From assembly GCA_033782935.1 (NCBI GenBank), contig JAWQEG010000487.1, forward strand, positions 1 to 64,000: a DNA stretch of 64,000 nucleotides, given 5' to 3'. This document shows, piece after piece, positions 30,957 through 42,737 of this stretch. Origin of the DNA: Petrolisthes cinctipes (taxonomy: Eukaryota > Arthropoda > Malacostraca > Decapoda > Porcellanidae). The notes beneath the pieces were generated by a model. That model did not search any database. It was not told the origin of the DNA and worked only from the letters and a program-made list of their open reading frames with translations. Position numbers and translations under genes: made by a program. How positions within the stretch are numbered: position 1 is the stretch's first letter; each line of letters opens with the position of its first letter.

Positions 30957-32285
30957 CTACGGTGCATAGAGGAAACAGACCTTAAAAGAGTACGTCCAGC
31001 AGGTAGTATGGGAGGGATATGGGAGTTTGGTCCTGACTATCTGAGAGTAGTGGGGTGCAAAATGTGCGAAATGGAGGCACTTGACAGTAAAGAAAGTAAC
31101 ATTAGAGTAAATTCTCTCGACTAGTGAGGGAAGACGCAACTCACGCTGCATATTCACTATCCTGGTCGATATGTAACAGCCGAAAATTATTCTCATTGCT
31201 CTATTATGACATTTCCCTAAAGTTTCCAGAGTAGTCCTAGGAAGTTGAATCAAAGGAGGGGAGAGGTAATCAACAACTGAACGGGTAAAAGCAATATAGA
31301 TGGCCCTAGCTACTGGGATGGAGATGCCCTAGGAATTGTTAGTGGGCCATTGAAGTAGTGTAAATCGGCACTGGAGGCGACCCTGTCCTTGGCAGGGACA
31401 ACCGGCCAAATATTGACTGGTGCGCCCAGGTAGCGGTACTGGGAACACATGGGAATGACAGTCCCTCCATTGGTAAATACTGGCCGAGCTTGAGGAAGGC
31501 AGCAGGTGAATATTTTGTTCTTATCTAGTGAGACAATAATGCCATAGTGAGAGGAGGCCACAGAGAAGAAGTCAAGAAACTGCTGGAGATCCCTTGGTGA
31601 GGTGGAATGAACACAGATATCATCAGCATAGCACGTAATTGTAGTTCCAGGAATATCAGAGAGAGGAGTGAGCAGCCGATGCATCAGAATATTAAATAAC
31701 AATGGGCTAAGAACACCTCCTTGAGGCGTACCAAGATGAAAACTGCGCAAAGAACTGAGCACCACTCAAAAAACACATGGCAGGTCCAGTTACTGAGGTA
31801 GCTCCGAATCCACCATAGTAGATTATCCTTTATCCCAAAATCATCCAGTTGAACCAAAATGACGTCTCTATTAGCTACATCGAAGGCACTTCGAAGGTCA
31901 ATGAAGGCCACCACACTGTCTCTTGAGAGGTGAGAGTACAGGTCGACTAGGCAGTGGTTTGTGCTCCGCTGGGGAAGGAAAACAGACAGCCATGGAGAAA
32001 GGTGATCCTGCAGTCGGTACATGAGACAATGAGTAGGATTCTCTCCATAACCTTACAAAAACAGGAAGTAAGGGAAATAGGCCTGAATTTCGCAGTGCCG
32101 GGCTTAGGGATGGGTATTATTGTGCTGCTGGTCCAGGCTCGGGGTACACAACTGTCACGAAGACAAATACTGTACAATCGAAGTAGAGGGTTCTCGAGAA
32201 CTTGTTGAAGTAGGCGCATCACAGCATAAGTAATACCATCATCACCAGGGGAAGAAGCTTTACCCTGAGAGAGAGCACGGTGCAA
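30957..32285 (-). pseudogene. LINE E1 ORF2: reverse transcriptase remnant
   Basis: Minus-strand pieces in order: 31947-32285 with SSPGDDGITY and FRPISLTSCFCKVMERIL; 31684-32022 with AFIDLRSAFDVANRD; 31310-31765 with the GTPQGGVLSPLLFNI block and catalytic CYADDIC (about 31624); and 30957-31253 with the thumb (GKCHNRAMRIIFGC). Frame shifts near 31990, 31760 and 31300 separate them. SAFD-VAN and TPQGGVLSP are typical of I-group RTs. Confidence 0.86.
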
Positions 32286-32300
32286 CTCCTCCTCAGTTAT

Positions 32301-32597
32301 CTGCTTGGCAGTGTGGTGTGGGTGTGGACGTGTTGGAGAGTGTGAAAAGGAAAACCTTGAGGTGGTTCGGACATGTGGAGCGTATTGGAAGCAAGAGGTT
32401 GCTTAAGAAAGTGTATGAGACTGAGGTAGAGGGACAGAGGGGGAGGGGCAGACCGAGAATGAGGTGGAGGGATGGAGTTGAGAGGTATGTGAGGGATGAG
32501 GGACGCCAGTTAACGGGGAACAGTGGTTCATGGAGGCGATTCATTTGTGGCCACCCCTTCGGAAATTAAGGCGTCTGGCAATAGATAGATAGATAGA
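32301..32597 (+). pseudogene. RTE-like LINE C-terminal end with (ATAG)n tail
   Basis: A plus-strand frame (about 32318-32569) reads RKTLRWFGHVERIGSKRLL followed by GQRGRGRPRMRWRDGVE, the conserved end of many RTE-type reverse transcriptases, then a stop and a short ATAG repeat (32579-32597). Only the last 80 or so codons are present, so it is a heavily 5'-truncated insertion. It separates LINE E1 from the decayed LINE to its right. Confidence 0.7.
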
Positions 32598-32599
32598 AA

Positions 32600-34880
32600 T
32601 TCAGCTTTTCAAGTCTATATTCACATGGAAGATTTCTACGGCTATGAATTATTTTAGTCATCCTTTTCTGTACGCTCTTTAACGAAATGATATTCATCCT
32701 GTAAAATGGGCACCAGAAATGGACTGCGTAGTCCAAGAGTGGTCGAACTAAATCTAGGTAGGCTATAGCTGCAGTATAACCTTGTCCGTTGGATTATTGA
32801 TACTTCGTGATATGAACACTAGAATTCTATTGGCTTTGTCTCGGACATGAATGCATTGCTGCCTGGGTTTTAAATTCTTACAAATCATAACTCCCAGATC
32901 ACTTTCACATATCGATTTACCTATATACGTGTTATCTAGTTTGTAAGCTGTTACGTTTGCTGGATTTCCTGCGATTAATATTTTTCATTTATCGACGTTG
33001 AATTTAATTTACCATTTTTCTGACCAATCGTATACCGGTATTGAAAGTATTAAGATACTTTTGCAGGCCACGTGTATCCTCTTCCGAGTTAATGACTCAA
33101 CCTATTTTTGTGTCATCTGTAACTGCTGAGGCTACTGTTTATGGCAATATCTAAGTTATATAATATATAAAATGAATCATAAGGAGCCAATGACTGATCC
33201 CTGAGGAACCCCTCTTTAGACAGGGGTCCAATTCGACTTTACTCTTTTCATGCTGATTCTTTGCTGACTCCTAGTAAGCCATGACTTAATCCATCATAAA
33301 ACGTTGCCTCCAATACAGAACCTTCCTAATCATAGTTCTTATTGCTATCTACTGCCTCATATTTTCGATAAAGATCTTAACAGATAATATGTGAGTCAAG
33401 ATTTACCTTTCATGAACCCATGCTGCGAGTCTTTAATTAATCACTGTCATTCTGTGTGTTCTCCAATCGTGTTCGCATTTAAAAATTCCAATCGCTTCCA
33501 TACCATTGACGTTTATCTAATTGGGCGTTAATATGATGTCACTGATCTATCTCCCATTTTAAATATGGGAACTATGGTTTAAAGTTTCCAAGCTAATGCT
33601 ATGTCTCCAGTTTCTAAGAATTATGTAATATAATCAACTAGTTTGTCGCAAATTTCTTCCTTACACTCCTTTAGTATTCTGGCTTAGACCTCATCTGGGC
33701 CATGAGATTTCTGTGCCTTCAGTCTCTTTATCTCTTTTTAATGCATCATTTCTGATGATGTCTACTACGCTTATAATTTTTATATAGAGCACTATCATTG
33801 TTACCATTATGGACAGTTTGGGCTTATGGTATTTCTGCTAGAAAGTATTTCTGAGGTAAATACTGATGTTAAAAATTCGTTGAACATGTCACACATTTGT
33901 TTCTCATCGCTAGTTATTTGTCCCTCTGTTGATTTTAGTGGTCCTACCTTTTCTTTAGCATTTGTCTAGTATGTCTGGTAAAAACCCTTTGAGCTTACCT
34001 TAGACTCTCCAGCTATCTTTGCCTCATTATTTCTCCTGGTCTTTCAATTTCCCTCTAAAGTTCTAAACTATCTCTTGAAATACTTGAGTTGTTTTCTTAA
34101 ATTCGCTTCTCCTCATTTTACCCTTTTATTCATCCTTCATTTCTGGCCAATGTATTACCTAATTCTATTACTGAACCGACTGGGATAATTCTGTGTGGTT
34201 TATACAATTGTTGTGTTCCGTGTAATATATCGGTAGATTAATTATTTTTGTGATCTATTTCCGGGGCAAAACCTGGATACTGTGCATTTATTTCTCCTAC
34301 CTGACTGATCCTCTGCTAACTCCTTCTCCCCTAGGGAGATTCCTCCAATAATCCACTAATTGTCTGTAATGCCCCTCGAAGTTTGCTAGACGAAAATTTG
34401 AAATGTAATGGCATAATGGTTGTACTTCCTAAGATATCCCCTATCCTCAGACTGTGTACCAGACTTTATTGGTTACTTAAAACAAGCTTTTGTATGTTTT
34501 CTTCCCTTGTCGGCTTTTGTACTAACTGACGGAGGAAATTATCCTGTGTCGTCTCTACAAACTCTTTTAACTCATGATCTCCTGTCTGATCCGTCCAGTT
34601 AATATTCCTAAGGTTGAAATCTTCTACTATACCGGTACATACTTCGTTGTTTCTCGACGCTTTCTGTATTTCCTACCATAACAGTCTACTAAATTTTTTG
34701 GTCAATACATATCTCCAAAAATTAGACTATCTCTACCGTTCTTGATATCTTGCCATAGTGATTCTGTGTCTTGCCCTGTCTTAATAGTTGCCTTCTTATA
34801 ACATATTATGTTATCTCTAACATATATTGCTACACTCCAACCCGTTCTCTGTCTGCGGTCAGCATTAAATAAATAATATT
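32600..34880 (-). pseudogene. Heavily decayed CR1/L2-type LINE (K)
   Basis: No long ORF survives, but the minus strand shows ordered LINE motifs across shifting frames: an endonuclease stretch like SVAIYVRDN near 34830; AQKSHGPDEV-stop-ARILK near 33690; HGFMKGKS near 33415; GVPQGSVIGS near 33205; TDDTKIG (from an ADDTKIG box) near 33110; and ESDLGVMICKNLKPRQQC near 32900, the counterpart of the thumb motif in LINES A and B. It is an ancient relative of A and B, older than the RTE and E insertions next to it. Confidence 0.75.
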
Positions 34881-36096
34881 ATAGCCGCCAATTCGGAACT
34901 CAGATCTGAAGTGCTTGTCACTAATATCATCCACATCTCGCTTTGCTCGCTATATAATAGATCTCCGTTATAGCTCTGATCCGTAACTCGTCTACCTTTT
35001 GTACTAAGAACAAAGTAAAGCACACAATTGCGTGCGGAAATTCATAGAAATCGTCTACCTTGTTGCACAGACACTTACAATTGCCGTAGTACGGTACACA
35101 CTGAAGGAACAATCTTTACTTCCCTTAATATGTCTTCTCTGGGTTTTCACTCTGTTACTAACTTCCTTTCCATCTCCCAAGATGACCTCTCTAATGCCCA
35201 TCCCCGCGTTACAGTTTCTTCCGACTTCACCTCCCCACTCCTCTCCCCTGCAAGAGGTTATTCTTAACCTCTACTGCTGTATTTCTCTCCATCTGTCTGT
35301 CCGGGTTTTCTATTCACTCTATCATCGACGAAACCCCCCGATTTTGCTATGAATTGTCCTACCTAACACTGAAACTCCATTCCTACTGTACTAAGGTGAA
35401 CTCCACTCCTGGTGTGCTATTGACCACAAGTATTCTTTACCCACTTCAGATATGGTTCACGCAGATTTCACCTGGTATCACTGAACCCCATCCCCCTGTC
35501 CACTTTCACTTTCTCGTAGTTATTTACTATATATACCTTGAAGCGATATTCTATGAATATTGGGGTCCATTCATCGATTCAGTTAAACTGTATTTACTAG
35601 GAAACTAAATTTATTTTATTGATCATTATTAAATATTCCCTTTCCTATCCTCCTCCTTCTTTCCCTCTCTGTCTCCTGCTCCCTCTCTCCCTCCTCTCTG
35701 TCTACCCTGCTTTTTCTCCCCTGCTCACTCACTCTCCTCCACTACCTGTTTCCCTTGTTTCCACCCTCACTCTGTCTCCCCCCTCAATATTCTCAGTCCA
35801 CCCACCTGTCTGTGTGTGTGTGTGTGTCATCTAGTGATAATTCCCATTCTGAGCACATTTTTCAGCATTAGCCACAATATATTTTTTGTCTTTTCTTTTC
35901 CTCACTCCTCAGTTACCAACTATAGCGGGAGGGTACGCGTCAGTGCTCCTGTCCTCCCAGTCTTGCTAAAGGCATTCCCCTTCTACGAGTAATGCAATGT
36001 ACAGTATCCAAAATAAGTTCTCCGACAAATTATAATTATGAACGTATTGGCATTCCTTTCCAGCTACCACACTCGTCCTCAGCTTGTATCATCCTC
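34881..36096. other. No gene recognised; pyrimidine-rich stretch and (TG)n
   Basis: AT-rich unique sequence, then a CT-rich block (about 35640-35805) ending in a TG run (35811-35828). Predicted ORFs are short, low-complexity or without motifs. Part of 34881-35110 may still belong to the 5' side of decayed LINE K, but I see no firm motif. Confidence 0.5.
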
Positions 36097-37993
36097 ATTT
36101 CCACGATCATCGTCAGTATTGCCATTGTTCATTCTTTTAGTAACAGTTGTGAACCCCAAGGTTTCGAATCGTCTGTTCAGACGAAGGGTGAAGTATTATC
36201 ATATAACTGTGTAGAAAAAAAAACCTCTTTATCTACTATTTTCTGTTTCTCGTCAGTGTTGAACACGAGTAAGAAGTACCGCTATTGTTGCTCAATTAAA
36301 TTGATGTGAGTGTTCTTAAATATTGCAGCAAGTGTTCAATATATTATTGATTTAAAGTAGTAATGTCTCTACAATCACTAGATATCAAAACTTGTAGTGT
36401 TATTGTAGCAGCTGGTACAGTTGCCAACACTTTTAACTAGCACAGGAAAGGAAGACTGAAAGGAATGCTGAGACTACTAATCATAAGTACTGGCCACTGA
36501 ACAATTTGTGGCCAGTATTACCATACTATTACTAATGCAGTTATGTTTGGTGGTAGGTTAGTGTCTCATCAAATGGAACTAAGGTACTTAAAGCTTGCAG
36601 GTAGTTTTACCATAATATAATGTTGTATTGTAAGGAGTCGTATTTTATGTAAATAGCATTGACAGTTCCCAAGACTCTTGCATACAGTATTCATTGGCAT
36701 TTTCATTCTGTAATTTGTTACAGAGTATATACAGTAAATACAGGAGGACTCGAGCCGCAGGACCGTACAAGCGCAGCCCACAACCCTACCCGCCACACAC
36801 ATTCACACACACAACGCTCAGAAATTTGATGGAACCCGCTTTTCTCTTGGTTTCATATCCTGACAAAGGGTGACATCTGCACATAATACAAATACTACAG
36901 AATACTTCTCTTCCCAACACGAAGCCATCGTGTCACAGCAAGAAGACTGGGTTGTATGGCTAGAACATGACGAGAGTGACAAAAGTGAGCCACAGGCACA
37001 CTCAGCTACCCACTACCCCTCCCCCTCCAACTCCACAGGAGCCACGAGACATCAGCGGTGACATTTTGTATCTCTTCCAGTACCTGCAAGAGTCACGCAT
37101 CAGAGAAGAGGAGAAATGCATCAGAGAAGATGGGAGACGCTACAGAGAAGAGGAGAGACACTACTTAAACGAGGAGAGACGACACATAAAAGAAGAGGAT
37201 CACCGGGATCAACAGGTGCGGCAGAGAAAAGACAACAGTGACAAGTTTATAGCCATGATAAACCTACTTTCAGCACAACATTCACTTCATGCAGCCCGCA
37301 GCCCGCAGCCCGACCAATCGATACCTGTATGTTTTTCTGCTATGCCCTACCTGTCTGCTGGCAACATTATCAGGTCCTGCATCTCCAGGTCTCTACTGCC
37401 TCTTAGCACAACAGTGGGCAACTCAACGAACAAACCTGCGATATCCAGCCCCCCAACGATGCAAGCAGATGCCTCCCTCCAGGTATACAGGCAGTGGTGC
37501 CGCATATAGCAAGACTACACAACGATGATCGACCTCAAGAGGATGGCCCATGAGAAGCGGCTCATACAGCTCAGGACTTGTTTCCCTAGACGTGCAGAGG
37601 CTCTTGGCATACACACTTGGTATCCCTCCTAACACACACTTTGTCCGTTGATGATGTGTTAAACAGTCTGCAGGAGCACTTCTACTTTAGGCTGAGGAAT
37701 CGAGTAAAAGTCGACTTGTACTGGCGACCCTGTCACGTGTGCCATGACACAGTTGAAGATGGTATTACTCCTTTGATGCCAGTGTCATGAGTCGATACTC
37801 GTGCATAAATAATTAATCAGACGAAGTGTTCAACACTGACGAGAAACAGAAAATAATAGATAAAGAGTTTTTTGTCTACACAGTTATATGATAATACTTC
37901 ACCCTTCGTCTGAACAGACGATTCTAAACCTTGGGGTTCACAACTGTTACTAAAAGAATGAACAATGGCAACACTGACGATGATCGTGGAAAT
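36097..37993. mobile_element. Fold-back unit: gypsy gag remnant between 170-bp inverted repeats
   Basis: The arms 36097-36266 and 37826-37993 are reverse complements with only a few mismatches (for example ACGATCATCGTCAGT at the outer ends and GTTCAACACTGACGAG at the inner ends). The 1.56-kb centre contains a gypsy-type gag remnant and a perfect small hairpin (36488-36517). Retrotransposon LTRs are direct repeats, so this layout is either a fold-back DNA element that captured gag sequence or two LTR-like pieces brought together by inversion. Confidence 0.7.
36870..37790 (+). pseudogene. Gypsy-type gag remnant
   Basis: Frames 36870-37061 and 36967-37509, followed by sequence to the stop at 37788-37790, together resemble a Ty3/gypsy capsid region. 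A Glu/Arg-rich coiled coil (EEEKCIREDGRRYREEE) is followed by a segment like YRQWCRIYQDYTTMIDL and KRLIQLRTCFP, then SVDDVLNSLQEHF in another frame. The order matches gag proteins in which a W-[RK]-x-x-Y block precedes a 'KQLIQLR' helix. No zinc knuckle or pol follows. At least two frame changes are needed. Confidence 0.6.
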
Positions 37994-38639
37994 TCACTGG
38001 GTTAATTGGTTTGTCTTAGCTAGCTAGTACTGTATATACGTGGATACAGAACAGATTTGAAAATCACGCACAGTGCCTGTCTCAGAAGGAATCTGAGGTA
38101 GCATTTTCTAACTGTCCTACTCGAGTCGGGATCCCTTGACTATATTATAAATCGAAGAATAAGTTATATATCGGACAGTTGATTGCTCGAGTTACGTACG
38201 GTATCATGAGGTGGGAAAATTGTAGGAATCTTATAAATACGTTATTAAATTCGATTGCATGTATGACTAATGTATAACTCGTCAGAATGTTAAGATGGCC
38301 AGATGTAGGGTAATCGATTAATTGTAGACAAGTGGGAAGATAAGAGGGATAAATTAAATATCTACAGACGACACGGTGCAACCAACAGATCGGAGACGTC
38401 CATAATATTGTAATCCGGGATAAGGTAAGAAATAATATTAACTTGTATATAAATTATAAATCTTCATCAACTTCGTTATATTGGCGCACAACGAGGGGCT
38501 TCGTTCTTTGTATAACTTTCAGTCCCACACGCCACAACTCACAAAGACGTGTGACAGGCGCTCCCGCAGCAGCCAAGGTCAGCTGTTGACCAGTATCCTC
38601 ACCTCTCATACTCACCAGTCTTCACCAGTCATTTGTGAT
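37994..38639. other. No gene recognised
   Basis: AT-rich unique sequence between the fold-back unit and LINE F. It contains no ORF above about 60 codons with motifs and no repeat that matches elsewhere in the window. Confidence 0.5.
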
Positions 38640-38695
38640 ACATAAGAAAAGAATAGAGTGACTCTTTATGCAGCACCACAAGTAACAGTACAGGA

Positions 38696-40135
38696 ATGTA
38701 TCAATACACCACACACCAACTACATAGACTCCGGCCACGTACTGGTCACCCTCCACCGGACGTTATCAACAGACTCAAACAGTGCAAGGTATTTCGTAAC
38801 AGAAGCTGTAGGGGCGGCCGGCACCTACAAAAACGAATACCTGTGATTATACAAAAAAGAAGAGCACCCAAACCAAAGCCAAAGAAACCATACAAATACT
38901 TTGAAATCCCACGGCTATGGTATAACCTTCCATCAGTGCTTCTCTCCAATGTGACATTTTTAAACAATAAACTAGATGAAGTGACAACTACAGTAAAATC
39001 AGTGAACCCAGACATAGTGGCAATTACAGAAGCATGGCAAGTGGTCCCTGAAACATGTGTCATTGAAAATTATAAATTGTTTCACCAGCTAAGGACAGGC
39101 CGTAGAGGTGGTGGTTTGGTCATGTTTACCCGTGAGAACCTGTCCCCATCCAGCCTAGGTGTGGAAATCCCCAGGGAGATAGAGGCTTTGTGGGTCAAAA
39201 TCACACATCCATGCCATCCTCGCCATACCGCATCTGTCATTCTCTGCCTGGCCTACCATCCACCACGCTCCCCCACCGGCCCACTACTCATTGACCACAT
39301 CATCACCACTGCTGACACCCTGAAAATCAGATTACCCTCCAGCAAATTGATCATTTGTGGGGATTTCAATGAACTGGATGTGGGAGATATACTCGACCAT
39401 CTCAGCTTACGTCAAGTAGTGGATTTCCCCACTCACGGCCAAAACACCCTGGACTTGATATTGACTGATATGGCCGACCTGTACCTTCCACCACAGCCGC
39501 TCCCTCCCATGGGACACAGCCCACACACATCTGTACTGTGGTCTCCAACCCCCACCACCTCCCTACCACCTGTATGTACCATTACCACCTATAGACCACT
39601 TACTGACTCAGCATTAAGACAATTTGGTCAGTGGGTGACTACATATCCATGGAACGAGGTCACTACACCTGAAGATGTCAACACCAAGTGGGAAAATTAT
39701 CACTCTTCAGTCATGGAGACCTACCATCATTTCTTTCCATCAAAAACATCCAAAAAACACCCCTCTGACCTTCCATGGATAACCCCAAGAATAAAACGCC
39801 TCCTAGACCTTCGTAACCAGGCGTTTTACACCAACAACCACCAGTACAAACAACTGAGGAACCAGATAATCCGAGAAATTCGTGAGGTAAAGAAGTCATA
39901 TTACCCCACCAAGGTACACCATCTCCTCCATAACAACTCCAGCCAGTGGTACACCAAGATAAAAACCCTCTGTGGCCTGGGAAAGACTTCAAAACCCCTC
40001 CATTTCCTCACTGGTGTGTCAGCCAAGGAAGCAGCAGAGCAGATTAACACCCACTTTGCCACCATTTGTCAAAGCCTTCCTCCTCTCAACCTCTCTCTCC
40101 TATCAGCTTACCTTCCCTCCTCCTCCTACTATTGA
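38696..40135 (+). pseudogene. LINE F ORF2 N-terminal part: APE endonuclease and linker
   Basis: 479 codons. After a basic N-terminus (KRRAPKPKPKKPYKYFE) comes the endonuclease: NVTFLNNKLDEV, DIVAITEAW, GRRGGGLVMF, VILCLAYHPPR, IICGDFNELD, QNTLDLILTD and, at the SDH position, GHSPHTSVLW (His retained, Asp replaced by Pro or Ser). The linker contains DLPWITPRIKRLL. The frame ends at a TGA (40133-40135) just where the RT should continue in another frame. The altered SDH motif suggests that the endonuclease may be weakened or of a variant type. Confidence 0.85.
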
Positions 40136-40156
40136 AATATTTCAAGTTCCAAGAAA

Positions 40157-41562
40157 TTGCTAAGTCTCAAACCAAAGAAATCCACCACTCCAATTGACTT
40201 ACCCCTCAAAATTTACAAAGAATTTGCCCCTGAACTTGCAGTACCCATCACTTCAATAATTAATGCCTCCCTCAGACAAGGCAAATGCCCAGCCGAGTGG
40301 AAAACCTCATTTATAACACCCATCCCTAAGTTGCCAAACCCTCCCACACTAAATGATCTTCGGCCAATTGCTATTACTCCCATTCCGAGTCTCATCTGTG
40401 AAGATTTTATATTCAAATGGGCATATGATACCATCAATAACCACATTGACTTGCAACAGTTTGGCAACATGAAATCTACCTCTACCACTCATTACCTTGT
40501 CAGTCTGCTAGACTTCATCTATCAGAACCTAGACAAGCGCAAAACATCCCTTGCTTTAACCTTTATAGACTTTCGGAAGGCCTTTGATCTTGTGGATCAC
40601 ACCACAGTGATACAAAAAGGACTAAAATTAGGTCTCCCTGGCTATCTTGTGTCATGGCTGTGTGACTTTCAGTGTGAGAGACGGCAGGTCACACGTTATC
40701 AAAATCACACCTCCACCTTTCAAAATCTGACCTGTGGTGTTCCCCAGGGTACCAAAATGGGGACCCTCTGTTTCCAATGTTAATTAACGATGCCCTCACT
40801 GACACACCACACCGCTGGAAGTATGTGGATGACTCTACAGTAGGAGTCACTATCAACAATGTCTCTCCTGACTACAGTCATCTACAGCATATCCTTGACC
40901 ACCTGCAATCCTGGACCACAGAAAATAGCGTCACCATCAATCAAACCAAAACTGTAGTTATGCACATCAGTACATCCACCACTCCAGTACCACCACCTAA
41001 TGTCACTATTGGCTCTCACTCACTACAGCTGGTTGAGTCCACTAAACTGCTGGGAGTCACCTTTGACAATAAACTGGATTGGAAGCAGCACACCACCACC
41101 ATCATCAAGGCAACCACCTACAGACTTTACATGCTCAAAACAATGAAGTCCTTGGGTGCCCTACACCAACAACTGAGGGACATATATACTACCTTCATCC
41201 TACCCAAGCTTACATACGCATCTCCAGCCTGGTCATCATCACTTAACATCACTCAACAACGCCGGCTGGAGAGGGTACAGAAGACAGCATGTAAAATTAT
41301 ACTGGGGGTCACCTACACTACTTATGACCAGGCGTTAATCTCCCTTAATCTGCCCTCACTGACAGAGAGATTCCAGCGTGACCTCCAGACTTTTGGTGAG
41401 AAGTTGCTGCTACACCCCAGACTCCGTCCACTCCTGCCCCCCACCCTACCCATTCCATCTAGGGCAGCCCGTCGCTACAATAATATAAAACCAATTAAAA
41501 CAAGAACAGAAAGATACAAAAATAGCCCCATTCCCACCATCATAAATATAATAAATAAGTAA
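40157..41562 (+). pseudogene. LINE F ORF2 C-terminal part: reverse transcriptase, frameshifted
   Basis: The first frame (40157-40783) has ATPIDLPLKI-like sequence (TTPIDLPLKIYKEF), LNDLRPIAITPIPS, FIDFRKAFDLVDH and CGVPQGTKMGTLC, and breaks near 40770. The second frame (40777-41562) begins at LINDALTD and contains the catalytic YVDD in KYVDDSTVG, TKLLGVTFDNKLDW and the thumb to the stop at 41562. The needed shifts are single-base indels. Confidence 0.86.
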
Positions 41563-41694
41563 TCATCCAGTCTATATATGTATCATCTTTGTATATATAT
41601 TACACATCTCATCCTATTCATCCATTCATTCATTATGTCATGTATTATGTATGTATATTTTCAGCCTCAGGGCTGCATTCTGGTCAATAAACCG

Positions 41695-41729
<35 letters not shown>

Positions 41730-41802
41730 AATAGTTAGGCTTATCATATCCCAGAAAATAAGGTAGTAGAAATTACTGAAAAATACGTAAAAATGGTTAG
41801 TT

Positions 41803-42301
41803 TGTAGTGTGCTTACACATATTTGTATTAGTAACACCTATCAAGGTATACACATGTTTTAAAATTGTAACCCTTAGAATATACCAGGTAGAAATCCATT
41901 CTCTCAGGTACTTGACCTGACCTACCCTTTGACCTATCACCTATTTTGCAACTTACATGCCCGCTCAGCTGCTACTGAGCATGGCAACTCATTATTAATT
42001 CTTACCATCAAATGTAAAATCAAATACTGTTTCTATTGATATGCAACATATATATATATTTATTGTTATATTTAATTGTTACTATATATACTCTGGAAGA
42101 TGAACTTTTTACCTACATTGTAAATAAGACTACCCAGTCGCCCAGAACATACAACCAGTAAATACAGCTGCCGCTGAAAGGAATGTTTTTACTCATCCTA
42201 CCATAGCAACTAACGGACTAAATACGGCAACGAGATGCACACAAACTTCTCACAGTTCTTGCACAGGATAAAAAGGAGACAACCTTATTGCACTCACAAC
42301 A
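41803..42301 (+). repeat. 5' LTR of G1
   Basis: Starts TGTAGTGTGC and ends CACTCACAACA. Compared with the 3' LTR it has an extra ATATAT near 42085 and about ten substitutions. An AT-rich core (about 42046-42090) may hold the promoter. Confidence 0.93.
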
Positions 42302-42303
42302 TT

Positions 42304-42321
42304 TGGTGTCCCCGGAGTAAC
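42304..42321 (+). other. Primer-binding site of G1 (Trp-tRNA-like)
   Basis: TGGTGTCCCCGGAGT begins two bases after the 5' LTR. It resembles TGGTGACCCCGACGT, the complement of the arthropod tRNA-Trp 3' end, with four differences. CsRn1-type elements use tRNA-Trp; this matches the gag type. Identification is from memory of the tRNA end. Confidence 0.5.
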
Positions 42322-42737
42322 TACATCTCCTGACTAGCAGCCCGCTACCACTGGCTAGCTAGATATATTTTTTGACAACACTCTCTACTCAGTTGTCTCC
42401 TCCTGTGCCACTCTTCACTTCCACTGCATCTCTGCCTGCCACCAGCTAGTTCCTCCTCCTCTCCAGCTACTCTCTAAGCAAGCTGCCTGCCGCCGCCGCC
42501 GCCGCCGCCGAGCCTCCTGCCTACAGCTGCTGCCTGGAGCCAACCCACGCCGAATGTCGCCGCCTACCAGCCGCCGACACTACATCATCACTATCTCTCA
42601 CTGCTAACTTAGCACAATCTCTTCCTCCTCCACCAACCTACCTTATCCACTACCTACTTCTTCCTCCACTACCTACCCTACCCACAGCTAACTTCTTCTC
42701 CCTACCTTACCCGTCGCTGCCTTTCTTTACCTTCACC

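Larger units (their letters stand above)
30043..32300 (-). mobile_element. LINE E1, 5'-truncated I-type LINE with RNase H
   Basis: Minus-strand element: RT (30957-32285), RNase H remnants, C-terminal cysteine motif, and a 3'UTR that contains a (CA)n run (30091-30125) and ends near TATTGACGCCATG at the C3 boundary. A second copy (E2) lies at 47305-48342 on the plus strand. The 5' end is cut at about 32300 against an RTE-like tail. The family differs from C in its YADD box and C-terminal sequence. Confidence 0.85.
38640..41730 (+). mobile_element. LINE F, Jockey-group LINE with (ATT)n tail
   Basis: An endonuclease-RT element with no ORF1 detected, ending in AATAAACCG and an ATT repeat (41697-41728). 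Three frame breaks divide ORF2. The start is arbitrary. The RT type (PQGTKMG, KYVDDST) is unlike A/B, C and E, so this is a fourth LINE lineage in the window, perhaps of a Crack/L2-like clade. Confidence 0.82.

Noticed and set aside
32293..32569. Host DNA-binding protein suggested by the RGRPRMRW motif
   Set aside because: The WFGHVER and RGRPR sequence is the well-known C-terminal end of RTE-type LINE reverse transcriptases and is followed by an ATAG tail.
35619..35834. Pro/Ser/Leu-rich ORF
   Set aside because: It lies in a CT-rich low-complexity tract ending in a TG repeat; no domain or conservation.
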